Source of the DNA: Gammaproteobacteria bacterium
GTDB lineage: Bacteria > Pseudomonadota > Gammaproteobacteria > Thiohalomonadales > Thiohalomonadaceae
Reading direction: 5' to 3'
DNA length: 64,000 nucleotides
Assembly (NCBI GenBank): GCA_026196575.1
Contig: JAPHSX010000001.1
Location: 62,001 to 126,000, forward strand
Made by a program: the position numbers and the translations under genes. A model generated the notes under the pieces. It was not told where the DNA came from. It saw nothing but the letters and a program-made list of their open reading frames with translations, and did no database searches. Of this stretch, positions 54,425-63,800 are shown one piece after another (positions within the stretch are counted from its first letter, which is position 1; each line of letters begins with the position of its first letter).

Positions 54425-54430
54425 TATAAT
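54425..54430 (+). promoter_or_regulatory. -10 hexamer for the 134-residue gene
   Basis: A perfect TATAAT lies 63 bases before the start at 54493. A 7-bp dyad GTTTGCC (54394-54400) and GGCAAAC (54415-54421) sits just upstream, where a regulator could bind. No standard -35 is visible. Confidence 0.4.
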
Positions 54431-54492
54431 CGATACACTTGGCGCGTCACGTTGCCGCCATATATTTCATGCCACATATAGCGGGGTAGTCG

Positions 54493-54897
54493 ATGAAAAA
54501 TCAGCTAACGGCCAGCGTGATCTTCTATTTCAAGGGTGAGCGTCACGCCCCCGTGCTGCGCCTCGATCTGGACGAACTGATGCGACGCGGTGGCAATCTG
54601 GAGAACCTGCACCACACCATCGCCGTGGCCAACGGCATCGATCCCTACTCCTACGAATATGAGATGCTGCTCGGCGAAGAGATCAGCTTCGACCAGCCCA
54701 CAGGAGTGGCCAGCGAATTTGTACAAGATGGGCGATTTGACCTCGACGGCTTTACCGTACAATGGCAGGAACAACGGGTACTGGCGGCGGTGCGACCCAT
54801 CGCCGAACGCTGCATTGGCGTGACGGATCTGGATGCCAAACCGAAACTGAAGGCGGCCCTGGTGGCCGCCTATCTGGCGGGCAAGGCGTCGACCTGA
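54493..54897 (+). CDS. Small conserved hypothetical protein
   Basis: A 134-residue soluble acidic protein I do not recognise as a named family. It starts MKNQLTASVIFYFKGERHAP, has DLDELMRRGGNLENLHHTIA and IDPYSYEYEMLLGEEISF, and ends in an alanine-rich helix. It has no signal peptide, membrane helix or cysteine pair. Codon use resembles its neighbours, so it is real. It is divergent from the HAD-like gene and convergent with the sensor-domain gene. Confidence 0.7.
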   Translation: MKNQLTASVIFYFKGERHAPVLRLDLDELMRRGGNLENLHHTIAVANGIDPYSYEYEMLLGEEISFDQPTGVASEFVQDGRFDLDGFTVQWQEQRVLAAVRPIAERCIGVTDLDAKPKLKAALVAAYLAGKAST

Positions 54898-54922
54898 TTA
54901 CAGGGTCATCCCTCCACAATCC

Positions 54923-55711
54923 CTACAGTGCTTCGTACACCGAGGTGATCTCATCCATTTTTTTCAGAATGTTCTCCATGGTGACACTCACGATAAAGGG
55001 CTTCATGGTAGCGGTATCCTGAAAGTTCTCCAGGCCGCGCTTGGCGTACTCCCACTGCATGGAGACCTTTTTCAGCTTTTCAGTGAGGTCGGCACTGTTA
55101 CCGCTATAACCTAGCAGAACACGATGATTTGCATCATAGCGATCACGGCTTTTTATGAACTCGTCGGCGATGGCCGGATCACGAATACCGTAGTAGTAAG
55201 CGACGTAATATTTCACCAGCCGCTGTGAGAGCATGCGTTGCATCCCCGACGTCGCAATGATCTTTGATGCATTACCACCCAATTGCGCAAGCTCATCGAC
55301 CACGGCCTGAGAGCGGCTCAACAGCTCATCGGTTTGGGCAATAAAGCGCTTTGCCTTCTCCTCACTCACCTTTGAAACCGCTGTTATTTTCACCTCGTCC
55401 CACAGCGTGGAAACCGCCTGCACCTTCTCCTTGATGGTGCTGTTTGACGCGAACTCCAGCAACAGCTGCTGATTCTGCTCGAACAAACCGATGCTCTCAT
55501 CCAGTTGTTTATTGGCCTCCTGCACATTCACATCGGCGGCGGCCATCAAATAGGCCTTGGCGATCCGTTGCGAGAGCATGCGCTGCTGGCCCGCCTTGTT
55601 GACCGCTGTTGCTAGCGGTACCGCGGCATGGGCGGTAGCGGCAAAAATCGCCGCCACACAAACCATTAGCGTACTCCGCCACACCATGTTGCTGACGCAT
55701 GAAATACTCAT
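54923..55711 (-). CDS. Stand-alone periplasmic PilJ/NarX-type sensor protein
   Basis: A 262-residue exported protein with a signal peptide (about 12-29, ending ATAHA) and two copies of the PilJ/NarX-type four-helix sensor unit. The P-box-like motif GQQRMLSQRI occurs at 41-50 and again as GMQRMLSQRL at 156-165. In NarX this box binds nitrate or nitrite. Here no transmembrane, HAMP, kinase or chemotaxis domain follows, so it may be a soluble ligand-binding partner of another receptor. AGGAGGAG before the ATG predicts strong translation. Confidence 0.85.
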   Translation of the reverse strand: MSISCVSNMVWRSTLMVCVAAIFAATAHAAVPLATAVNKAGQQRMLSQRIAKAYLMAAADVNVQEANKQLDESIGLFEQNQQLLLEFASNSTIKEKVQAVSTLWDEVKITAVSKVSEEKAKRFIAQTDELLSRSQAVVDELAQLGGNASKIIATSGMQRMLSQRLVKYYVAYYYGIRDPAIADEFIKSRDRYDANHRVLLGYSGNSADLTEKLKKVSMQWEYAKRGLENFQDTATMKPFIVSVTMENILKKMDEITSVYEAL

Positions 55712-55785
55712 TTCTCTCCTCCTTGGGACATGTGGTCTTCAATTCCTGTTTGTGCATAACCTTTACGCACCAGAGTCCCTCGTGG

Positions 55786-55872
55786 CTAACGCAAGTGGTC
55801 GGCAATAAGTGCTATGGGCTGGGTTTGGCATCTGCTGCGCGGTGACGGGCTCCTCGGGCCTTCGCTGACCAT
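55786..55872 (-). CDS. Possible 28-residue leader ORF
   Basis: ATG at 55872 has an AAGGAG ribosome site seven bases upstream and opens a 28-codon frame ending TAG at 55786, inside the 223-base gap before the sensor gene. No similarity is recognised; it may be a leader peptide, a small protein or chance. Confidence 0.25.
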   Translation of the reverse strand: MVSEGPRSPSPRSRCQTQPIALIADHLR

Positions 55873-55905
55873 GGCGTGCTCCTTGTGACATCCGTTTTTT
55901 TGCAA

Positions 55906-55914
55906 TCTATAACA
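55906..55914 (-). promoter_or_regulatory. Extended -10 promoter for the sensor-domain gene
   Basis: TGTTATAGA on the minus strand fits an extended -10, about 195 bases before the sensor gene and 34 before the possible small ORF. Confidence 0.35.
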
Positions 55915-55934
55915 GTTGCCGATGAAGATCCAGA

Positions 55935-56516
55935 TTAGTTCAATCTCTTGACAAACTTGGTGAGGATCACGATCTGCTGCCCTTCCACGCGCCCTTCGAT
56001 CTGTTCGGCATTATCGCGCACCAGAGAGATATTGCGCACGGCGGTGCCGCGTTTAGCGACCAGACTACTGCCTTTGACGTTGAGGTCCTTGATGATGGTG
56101 ACGGTGTCGCCGGCCTGCAGCTCGACGCCGTTGCAGTCACGATGCTGAAGGGTCTCTTCGCTGCCCGTGCCATCGCCCTGCGCCTCTGCCCAGGCGAGGG
56201 TCTCTTCGTCCAGGTAGAGCATGTCGAGCAGATCCTGCGGCCACCCCTCGGCGCGCAAAAGGTTAAGCATGCGCCACGCCATCACCTGCACCGCAGGGAC
56301 CGTGCTCCACATGCTCTCATTCAGGCAGCGCCAGTGGTTGGCGTCGACCTTCTCCGGCGCCTCAATTTGCGTGCGGCAGGTGGCGCAGAGCAGCAGTGCA
56401 TGCTCCGCGTTGTCGTCGGTATAGGGCGGTACCTGATAAACCGACAACCCCTCCTTGCCGCCACATAATTCACAACTGGTGTTGCTGCGCTGGTGCAGGG
56501 TTTGTTCGATGGTCAT
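55935..56516 (-). CDS. phnA: PhnA family zinc-ribbon protein
   Basis: A 193-residue protein of the PhnA family, historically tied to alkylphosphonate use by name only; its function is not established. The N-terminal zinc ribbon uses CELC (Cys15, Cys18) and CATC (Cys44, Cys47), and the C-terminal PhnA domain reads DCNGVELQAGDTVTIIKDLN followed by VKGSSLVAKRGTAVRNI. No C-P lyase genes are nearby. The ATG at 56516 follows AGGAGAG. It is 43 bases after the helicase stop region on the same strand orientation pattern. Confidence 0.92.
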   Translation of the reverse strand: MTIEQTLHQRSNTSCELCGGKEGLSVYQVPPYTDDNAEHALLLCATCRTQIEAPEKVDANHWRCLNESMWSTVPAVQVMAWRMLNLLRAEGWPQDLLDMLYLDEETLAWAEAQGDGTGSEETLQHRDCNGVELQAGDTVTIIKDLNVKGSSLVAKRGTAVRNISLVRDNAEQIEGRVEGQQIVILTKFVKRLN

Positions 56517-56559
56517 GCTGTACTTCTCTCCTAATCAATGATTGATCTGCGTCTGGCAT

Positions 56560-59500
56560 TTAGTCCGCAGAGAAGAGGACGCTGAGGGTATCGGCATCGA
56601 ACCGCAGCCCCTCTTCGCCCTCTCCCTTGCCGTAAACGCTATTGGCCAGCTGTTGCTTCTTCGCCTGCATGGCGAGGATCTTCTCCTCGACCGTCCCCTC
56701 GGTGATCAGTTTGTAGACAAAGACCGGTTTCTCCTGACCGATGCGGTGGGCACGATCGGTGGCCTGGGTCTCTACCGCCGGATTCCACCAGGGGTCATAG
56801 TGGATCACGGTGTCGGCCTCGGTAAGGTTGAGGCCGACACCACCCGCCTTGAGGCTGATAAGAAAGAGGTTCACCTCGCCGCGGCGAAAGGCGTCGATCA
56901 CCTGGTCGCGTTTGCGGGTCTGACCGGTGAGTTTGACATAGTCAATCCCGGCGCCCTCCAGCTCCTGTTCGATGAGCCCCAGCATGGAGGTGAACTGGGA
57001 GAAGAGCAGGATGCGCCGCCCCTCATCGAGCAGCTCGGGCAGCAGCTCCATCAGCATCGCCAGTTTGGCCGAGTGGGCGCCTTTGGCCACCGTGTTACCG
57101 CCCGTGGTGGTTGGCAGCAGTCGCGGATCGCAGCAGACCTGACGCAGTTTGAGCAGGGCATCGAGGATGGTGATGTGGCTGCGGGCGAGCCCTTTTTTGG
57201 CGATGGCGTCGCGCACCTTTTTCTCCATCGTCAGGCGGATGCTCTCGTAGAGCACCGCCTGTTTGCCCTCAATAGGCACGGTGCGCAACAACTCGCTCTT
57301 TGGCGGCAGTTCGCTGGCCACAACCTCCTTGGTGCGACGCAGCATGAAGGGGGCGGTGCGCTGCGTGAGCCGCTGTAGCTTGTCGCGATCACCCTGCTTT
57401 TCGATTGGGGTGCGATAGTGGCGCACGAAGCCCTGCTGATCACCAAGAAAACCGGGCAGCAAAAAGTCGAACTGCGCCCACAGCTCGCCCAGATGGTTCT
57501 CCATCGGCGTGCCGGTGAGACAGAGACGATGGTTGGCCTTGATCGCACGCACCAGTTGCGCCGCCTGGGAGCGCGGATTTTTGATCTGCTGCGCCTCGTC
57601 GAGGATGAGGTAGTGACAGGGCTGCTCGAGCAGGATGGCGTGGTCGCGCGGCAACAGCGGGTAGGTGGTGAGGATGAGGTCGTAGTCGTCCAGGGTGTCA
57701 AAATGCGTGGCCCGCTCCGGCCCGTGCAGCACCAGTACGGAGAGTCCGGGTGTGAACTGCGCCGCCTCGCGCCGCCAGTTACCCATCAGGCTGGTGGGGG
57801 CGATGATCAGGCTGGGGTGTTTCATCCGTCCGGCCCGTTTTTCAACCGCCAGGTGGGCCAGGGTCTGCACCGTCTTGCCGAGCCCCATGTCGTCGGCGAG
57901 GATGCCGGCCAGCCCGTATTCGCGCAGGAATTGCAGCCAGTTCAGCCCCTGTTGCTGATAGCCGCGCAGCTCGCCCTTGAAGGTGGTTGGCGGCGTGACC
58001 GGCTTGATGCCACTAAAATCCTTGAGTTTTTTCGCCAGTCGTCGCAGGGCGTTGGCGCCATGGATCTTGATCTCGCCCAACTCCAGCAGACGCGGTGCGT
58101 CGAGGCGCGAGAGCCGCAGCGCATCGCTGCGTCCCATGCGATCGAAGATCTCGATAATATTTTGCAGCACCGGCTCAATCTTCTCGCTCGCCACCTCGAC
58201 ATAATGCCCCGCCGTGTAGGGCAGATAGAGAACTGGCGGCAGGGTGCCGGGGCGATAGTCGCCGATGAGCTCGGTGACCAGCGGCAGCAGCGGATATTTC
58301 TTGCCATCGATCTCGATATCGAAGCGCAATTCGAACCACTCATTTTGTGCTTCATTCACCTCGGCGCTGATGTCATCGGCGCGACTGAAACTGAGATTCG
58401 ACTCCGCCGCCTGCTCCACCTCCCAGCCCTCATCCCGCAGCCGCGGCAGCGTCTCGCCAAGAAACCGGAACCAGGCGCCGAGCGCGGCCTGATGATCACC
58501 CTCGAAGCATTGCGGGGTGAAGTGGCCAAGCAGTGTCGGGCTGCGTTCCAGTGACTCGCCGAGCAGGCGCTCCGCTGCCACTCCCTCGGCGTCGCTGTCA
58601 CGCTGGAGGCGCAGCAGCTTGCCGCCCTGTTCGATGGTGGTGATCACTGTCTCGCTGGCGGCATCAACTACAATCTCGCCGTAACGAAAGGTGAGCGCCA
58701 GCGAGGAGGCGAGCGGCGCCTCACCATTAAGGTGCAGCAACAGGTGTGGGGTTGGCGGGATGGCATCAAGGTCGATGATCTCGACCGGCTCTGGGGTAGG
58801 CAACTCCGGGTGTTGCAGTGCCAGCAGTCGGCTGATGCGGCACGCCTCCTTGCGCGGCACGGGCGGGGCGGCGGCGATCTCAAACAGCTGCCCGGCATCG
58901 AGCCCGCCGGGCAAGGTAACGCTGCCTGCCTCGTGGCGCAGCGGATCGATATAGAGGGGCGGGGTGACCGGCACGATCACGGCCGTATCCAGCAGGCCAA
59001 TCTCCAGGCGCAGCCACTCCCCCTCGCCACCCCAGCGCAGTGCCGCATCGCGGCCATCGCGCCGCTGCAGCGGCTGCTCGCCCGGTGCCTCCCAAAAGGC
59101 GCGCCCGCTATCGAGCATCAACACCAGCGCAGCATGGCCGGCAACGCCGCGCAGCGTCGCGGCTCCCCATTTATGGGGGTTGATAGCAGCCAGTAGCTCG
59201 ATAATATCCTCATCAATCGGCTGCATATAGGACGGTGTTTCATAGTGGTTGCTGAGGGTCGAAAGGGTGGCCCTGCGCCCCTTGCCAAACTGGCCGTTGA
59301 GCTTGCGCCGGTTGATGCTGAAGCTGATCTGCAGCACCCCTCCACGGTCCACCGAGAGACTATAGAGGAGGTGATCTTTTTTATCCTGCAAGGATGCGCC
59401 CTGTGACAGCGGCCGCACGGAGGCGTGCAACTGTTTGAGCCACTCCTCAAAATCTGGCGCCGCCGCCGCACGGCGACTGTCAACATGCGCCCGATAGGCC

Positions 59501-59799
59501 AGACAAGCGGCCGCTACATGCTTGCAGTTATAACCCACTGGGCAGTCGCAAAACCCCTCGATCATGATGCCGTATGGCGTACCGACGATATCGATATCCT
59601 GTTCATACACGCGCCGCCCACTGCCGCGTGTTTTCGTCAGCAATTGGATGTTGGACGCATCACGCCTTATCACCTTAATAGTGGTCACGCGCCCCTGGTG
59701 AAAATAATCATTGCCACGGGCAAAGGTGCCATGACCCAGCTCCTCGCGCAGGAGTGTAATGGTGATCTCTTCAGCTTTTATGGTTAGCGGGTCATTCAT
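56560..59799 (-). CDS. SWIM zinc-finger SNF2-family helicase
   Basis: A 1079-residue Swi2/Snf2 ATPase related to RapA/HepA-like remodellers. It has an N-terminal SWIM zinc finger (Cys84, Cys86, Cys92, His94 in CDCPVGYNCKH), a long middle region of bacterial SNF2 type, then the ATPase: DDMGLGKTVQTLAHL near 635, DEAQ box LILDEAQQIKNP, TGTPMENHLGELW, and motif VI RAHRIGQEKPVFVYKL. It probably moves proteins on DNA or RNA polymerase complexes. The RAYT element lies 85 bases upstream of its start, in its promoter region. Confidence 0.93.
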   Translation of the reverse strand: MNDPLTIKAEEITITLLREELGHGTFARGNDYFHQGRVTTIKVIRRDASNIQLLTKTRGSGRRVYEQDIDIVGTPYGIMIEGFCDCPVGYNCKHVAAACLAYRAHVDSRRAAAAPDFEEWLKQLHASVRPLSQGASLQDKKDHLLYSLSVDRGGVLQISFSINRRKLNGQFGKGRRATLSTLSNHYETPSYMQPIDEDIIELLAAINPHKWGAATLRGVAGHAALVLMLDSGRAFWEAPGEQPLQRRDGRDAALRWGGEGEWLRLEIGLLDTAVIVPVTPPLYIDPLRHEAGSVTLPGGLDAGQLFEIAAAPPVPRKEACRISRLLALQHPELPTPEPVEIIDLDAIPPTPHLLLHLNGEAPLASSLALTFRYGEIVVDAASETVITTIEQGGKLLRLQRDSDAEGVAAERLLGESLERSPTLLGHFTPQCFEGDHQAALGAWFRFLGETLPRLRDEGWEVEQAAESNLSFSRADDISAEVNEAQNEWFELRFDIEIDGKKYPLLPLVTELIGDYRPGTLPPVLYLPYTAGHYVEVASEKIEPVLQNIIEIFDRMGRSDALRLSRLDAPRLLELGEIKIHGANALRRLAKKLKDFSGIKPVTPPTTFKGELRGYQQQGLNWLQFLREYGLAGILADDMGLGKTVQTLAHLAVEKRAGRMKHPSLIIAPTSLMGNWRREAAQFTPGLSVLVLHGPERATHFDTLDDYDLILTTYPLLPRDHAILLEQPCHYLILDEAQQIKNPRSQAAQLVRAIKANHRLCLTGTPMENHLGELWAQFDFLLPGFLGDQQGFVRHYRTPIEKQGDRDKLQRLTQRTAPFMLRRTKEVVASELPPKSELLRTVPIEGKQAVLYESIRLTMEKKVRDAIAKKGLARSHITILDALLKLRQVCCDPRLLPTTTGGNTVAKGAHSAKLAMLMELLPELLDEGRRILLFSQFTSMLGLIEQELEGAGIDYVKLTGQTRKRDQVIDAFRRGEVNLFLISLKAGGVGLNLTEADTVIHYDPWWNPAVETQATDRAHRIGQEKPVFVYKLITEGTVEEKILAMQAKKQQLANSVYGKGEGEEGLRFDADTLSVLFSAD

Positions 59800-59883
59800 A
59801 TGCGGGTACCGTCAGTTGCGGTGCTGGCGTTGATAACAAGAGCGCGATAATACCCCGAAAATAACCCCTCCCGCACCTTCCAT

Positions 59884-59902
59884 GGGGTCAGGTCTTGACA
59901 TT
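59884..59902 (+). repeat. Left 19-bp inverted repeat of the RAYT element
   Basis: GGGGTCAGGTCTTGACATT, 26 bases before the transposase start codon; pairs without mismatch with 60787-60805. Confidence 0.9.
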
Positions 59903-59928
59903 GTGCTTTTCGCCAGTAAACTCTCTCC

Positions 59929-60780
59929 ATGGCCAGACCACTTCGCATTGAATTTCCCGGCGCCCTCTACCACATTACCTGTCGCGGTAACGCTCGGGAG
60001 CCGGTTTTTCTCGCCGACGGTGACCGCCGGCTTTTTCTCGATCTCATGGCGGAGGTGACGAGCCGCTTTGGCTGGCTGTGTCACGCCTATTGCCTGATGG
60101 ATAACCACTACCATCTGCTAATAGAAACCCCCGAGCCCAATCTCTCCATCGGCATGCGTCATCTCAACGGCGTCTACACCCAGCGCTTCAACCGGCAGCA
60201 CAACCGCGTCGGTCATCTGTTTCAGGGGCGGTTCAAGGCCATTTTGGTGGAGAGAGAGTCCCATCTGCTGGAGCTGGCGCGTTATGTGGTGCTCAACCCG
60301 GTGCGCGCCGGCATGGTGAAACGGGTTGCGCAGTACCGGTGGAGCAGTTACCGGGCAACGCTGGGGAATGAGCCCGCGCCCGCCTGGCTTACAAGCGGCT
60401 GGCTCCTCGGGCAATTTGCCAAGACCCCCAAGGTCGCACGGCGCCGCTACGGCGAGTTTGTGGCACAGGGGCTGACCAGCGAATCGCCATGGGACTCCCT
60501 TAAGGGGCAAATTCTGCTTGGGGGCGCAGAGTTTGTGCAAAAGATCCAGCCGCTGCTTGTGGCTGCCGCAGGCGCGAAGGAGATCTCGCGCGCCCAGCGC
60601 CTGGCCCACAGACCGAGCCTGAAAGCACTCTTCACCAGCAAGGTGCTGGAAACCAAACCGAAACGTGATGATGCCATACGTTGCGCCCATACCGACTACG
60701 GTTATACGATGGCCGCTATCGCCCACGAGACCGGGTTGCACCATTCGACCGTGAGCAAGATCATTAAAGGCTGTAGGTAA
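59929..60780 (+). CDS. REP-associated tyrosine transposase (Y1, HUH)
   Basis: A 283-residue single-strand transposase of the IS200/IS605-related RAYT group, which acts on REP-type palindromes. It has ALYHITCRGNAREPVF at the start, the HUH metal motif in MDNHYHLLI (His60, His62), the YTQRFNRQHNRVGHLFQGRF block, and the catalytic tyrosine Tyr119 in ARYVVLNPVRAGM. The C-terminus (about 240-280) carries a helix-turn-helix with GYTMAAIAHETGLHHSTV. The gene is intact, so the element could still be active. Confidence 0.95.
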   Translation: MARPLRIEFPGALYHITCRGNAREPVFLADGDRRLFLDLMAEVTSRFGWLCHAYCLMDNHYHLLIETPEPNLSIGMRHLNGVYTQRFNRQHNRVGHLFQGRFKAILVERESHLLELARYVVLNPVRAGMVKRVAQYRWSSYRATLGNEPAPAWLTSGWLLGQFAKTPKVARRRYGEFVAQGLTSESPWDSLKGQILLGGAEFVQKIQPLLVAAAGAKEISRAQRLAHRPSLKALFTSKVLETKPKRDDAIRCAHTDYGYTMAAIAHETGLHHSTVSKIIKGCR

Positions 60781-60786
60781 AACCGT

Positions 60787-60805
60787 AATGTCAAGACCTG
60801 ACCCC
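60787..60805 (-). repeat. Right 19-bp inverted repeat of the RAYT element
   Basis: AATGTCAAGACCTGACCCC, beginning six bases after the transposase stop. Its second base starts the ATG used by mshQ, so this repeat encodes the first residues MSRPDP. Confidence 0.9.
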
Positions 60806-63800
60806 TTTTTATCCGGTTTTTTGCTGTTGGTGCTGCTTTTTTTCTCCTCGGTAGATTATGCGCACGCCGCTTGTTCTCAATACAAGGGACTGGCCTCCTT
60901 GAACGAATTCTTCAAGGACCGGACTACCATGGCAAATGATCCTGACGATTTTCTTGAGGTAAAGATCCTCGATAGCTCAATTCCCGCAACGATCTTTGGC
61001 AACTGGACGGTCGAGGTCTGCGAAGACACCGGTAACAAGGGAGGAGGTGATGGTTGCACCCCTTCGCCGATCCCGCTCAGCACCTTCACTGATACGCAGA
61101 CACCGTGGCTTGTACTGAAGGATGGCACCATTGGAAACTATATAAATTTCTTCGAGGGTTTCGATGCCATCCTGCGCGACGCCGCGGGCAATGTTATCGA
61201 CTATGTCTCTGTCTCCGGACATACAGAACTGCAGGACACTAGCTGTGCCGCTCTTCCCTACGACAATGACTTTGCCGCACCCGGGGCCAGCGATAAATTT
61301 ATCTTTCGCGACCCCGACGGCACGGGTAATTGGGACAGCGCACAGTCTGCTGCCGCAAACGGAACCGAGGATTCCAGCAACAATGGCGCTGACCTGCCGA
61401 CACTCTCTTTTGCCGACGTTACTATGATCCAGGGCTCCACCACGGCCACGGTCAACCTTACCTTGAGTGGCACCCTGAGTAACGACTTAATCATCACCTT
61501 TTACACCATTGACGGCGAGCTGACGGCGGGTGATGACTACACCGCCATCTCTGCAGGAACCCAGACCATCACTATCAGCGCGGGGACGACCAGTGGCAGT
61601 TTCGACATCACCCTCGCCGCCGACTCTGACATAGGTGATTTCTATTTCTTTATCGCCATAGCCGCCACCAGTCCGGGCAGTGCCACGCTCCAGAATCATG
61701 TCGGAACGGTCTCCGTTATCGGACAACCCCTTGCCGGTTTTTCCATTGTGCCAACCACACTGACGGCGAGCACCTGCACGCCCCTGTCGGTAACCATTAC
61801 CGCCCTGGATGAGAACGGCAATACGTTAAGCGGTTACGACGGAGCGATCACCATCACCACCAGCACTGGCCACGGCAATTGGGCTGCGAGCAGCACCATA
61901 AATTCTCTTGCACCCAGCCCCGATAGTGATGATAACGGTGCGGTCAGCTACACCTTCGACGGCACGCCAATAACGGGGGATGGCGGCAGCATCGTGCTCG
62001 ACCTTGCCAATGTCCATGCCGATACGGCGCTGCTGATCACCGTTACCGAGAGCGCTAACGGCCTCACTGGTCAGAGTGCGGCCATCAATTTCAGCGACAA
62101 CGTCTTTGTCATTACACCGACCACGGCCACCGCCGGGATTGCCCCCAGCAACACGATGATCGCCGGTCGGCCACATGACTTTGACCTTGCCCTCTGGACG
62201 CGCGATCTCACAACGGGTTTGTGTGCGCTACAGACCGGCTATAACAGCGCCAGTCAGGGGCTGAAGTTTTACCTCGATCGCCAGGGCGAATTGACCACCG
62301 CGCTCGATCCGCTCATCGGCGCAACCGCCATTACGGAGACGGTACCCGCGGCAGACAACATCCAACTCGATTTTTCTGCCGGCGGTGTCGCCAGTTTCAC
62401 ACTGGGTAGCAGCGATGTCGGCAAATACACCCTGCATGTACGCGACGAGGGCAACAGCTTTGCCAGCGGCACCACTGTCAGCGGCAGTATCGATCTGCTT
62501 GCGATCCCCTTCGCCTTCGCCATCGATTACGTCGCCCAACGCAAGGACGACCTTCTCGATGGGACACTCGGCGACGTGGCGGATACCTCCTACGCCGCGG
62601 ATGCCAGTGGCACAGCCTTTATTGCCGCAGGCAGTGATTTTGATCTGAGCGTTACCGCCGTGCTCTGGTCGACAGCCGATGATACGGATAATGACGGGGT
62701 GATCGATGCCAACGCAAACCCCTACGACAACGCCACCACCCCGGCCTTTGGCGGTGAGACTACCGCGACAAATCTTGCCGTCTCCTCCACACTGGTAGCG
62801 CCTGCCGCCGGCGATCCCGGGACGCTTACTGCCACGCCACTCTCCACTGCCGACTTCACCTCGGCAGTTGCCAGTGCCACCCTCAGCTGGGATGAGGTCG
62901 GGATTCTCGATATCACCATCGACTTGAATAATTATCTTGGCGGAACCGTTCCCGTCAGCGGCACCATGCCAAATGTAGGCCGTTTCTTCCCCGCCGCCTT
63001 CACCCTCGACATTACCGATCACGGCACCTTTGCCGCCGGTTGCCCCACCTGTACCACCCCCTTTACCTACCTGGGTGACAGCTTCGGTTACGAAGGCGGT
63101 GACCTGCCAACCGCGACCCTCAGCGCCATTAACGGCGATGGCAACATCACCACCAACTATCAGGGAGACTTTGCCAAACTGGCAACCAATCCCGGCGCCA
63201 CGCTGGCGCTCACCTATCCGCTAACCGACAACACCACCAACAACGCCGACGCCAGCGCCAAGCTGGGCGTCAGCAGCACACCCGGCGCGCCCTCCCTCAA
63301 CGCCAATGGCGACGGCACCCTGACACTGCAACTGGGCGCCAGCACCATGGATAGCTTCACCTATGACCGTGAGCGGGTGCCACCCTTTACCGCGGCCCTC
63401 TCCATCGCGCTGAATGCGGTTGACGATGGCGATATCACCACCAGTTTCACAACCGCCAATCTCTTCACGCCACAGAGCGCCTTTGAGCAGCGCTACGGTC
63501 GCGCCGTGTTGGGCAACACCTTTGGCAGCAGCGTGGTCGGCACCCCCATTACCATTCCCCTGACCCTGCAGTACCTCGATGCAACCGGCGCCTTTGCCAC
63601 CAACAGCGACGACACCGTCACCACCATCGATGCGGCGCATCTCGACTGCATCGACCCCAATAGCAGCGACTCACTGGCCTGTCTGACGGTGAGCGGCACC
63701 CCCGGCAACGGTGGCGTCTACACCCTCACTGCCGATGGCAATCGCGGCACCCTCTACTATCCGCTCGACCTCGCCGCCGCCACGGGTGCCGATCTGGAGT

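Larger units (their letters stand above)
59884..60805 (+). mobile_element. RAYT transposase element with perfect terminal inverted repeats
   Basis: A 922-base unit bounded by GGGGTCAGGTCTTGACATT (59884-59902) and its exact reverse complement (60787-60805), holding one transposase gene. No target duplication is visible, as expected for HUH transposases. The right repeat contains the start codon of mshQ. Confidence 0.85.

Noticed and set aside
59870-60820. Target-site duplication flanking the RAYT element
   Set aside because: The bases outside the two 19-bp repeats (TTCCAT on the left, TTTTTAT on the right) do not form a direct repeat.
62228-63022. Minus-strand open frame of 264 codons inside mshQ
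   Set aside because: It is glycine- and isoleucine-rich antisense of a repetitive beta protein, without start context.
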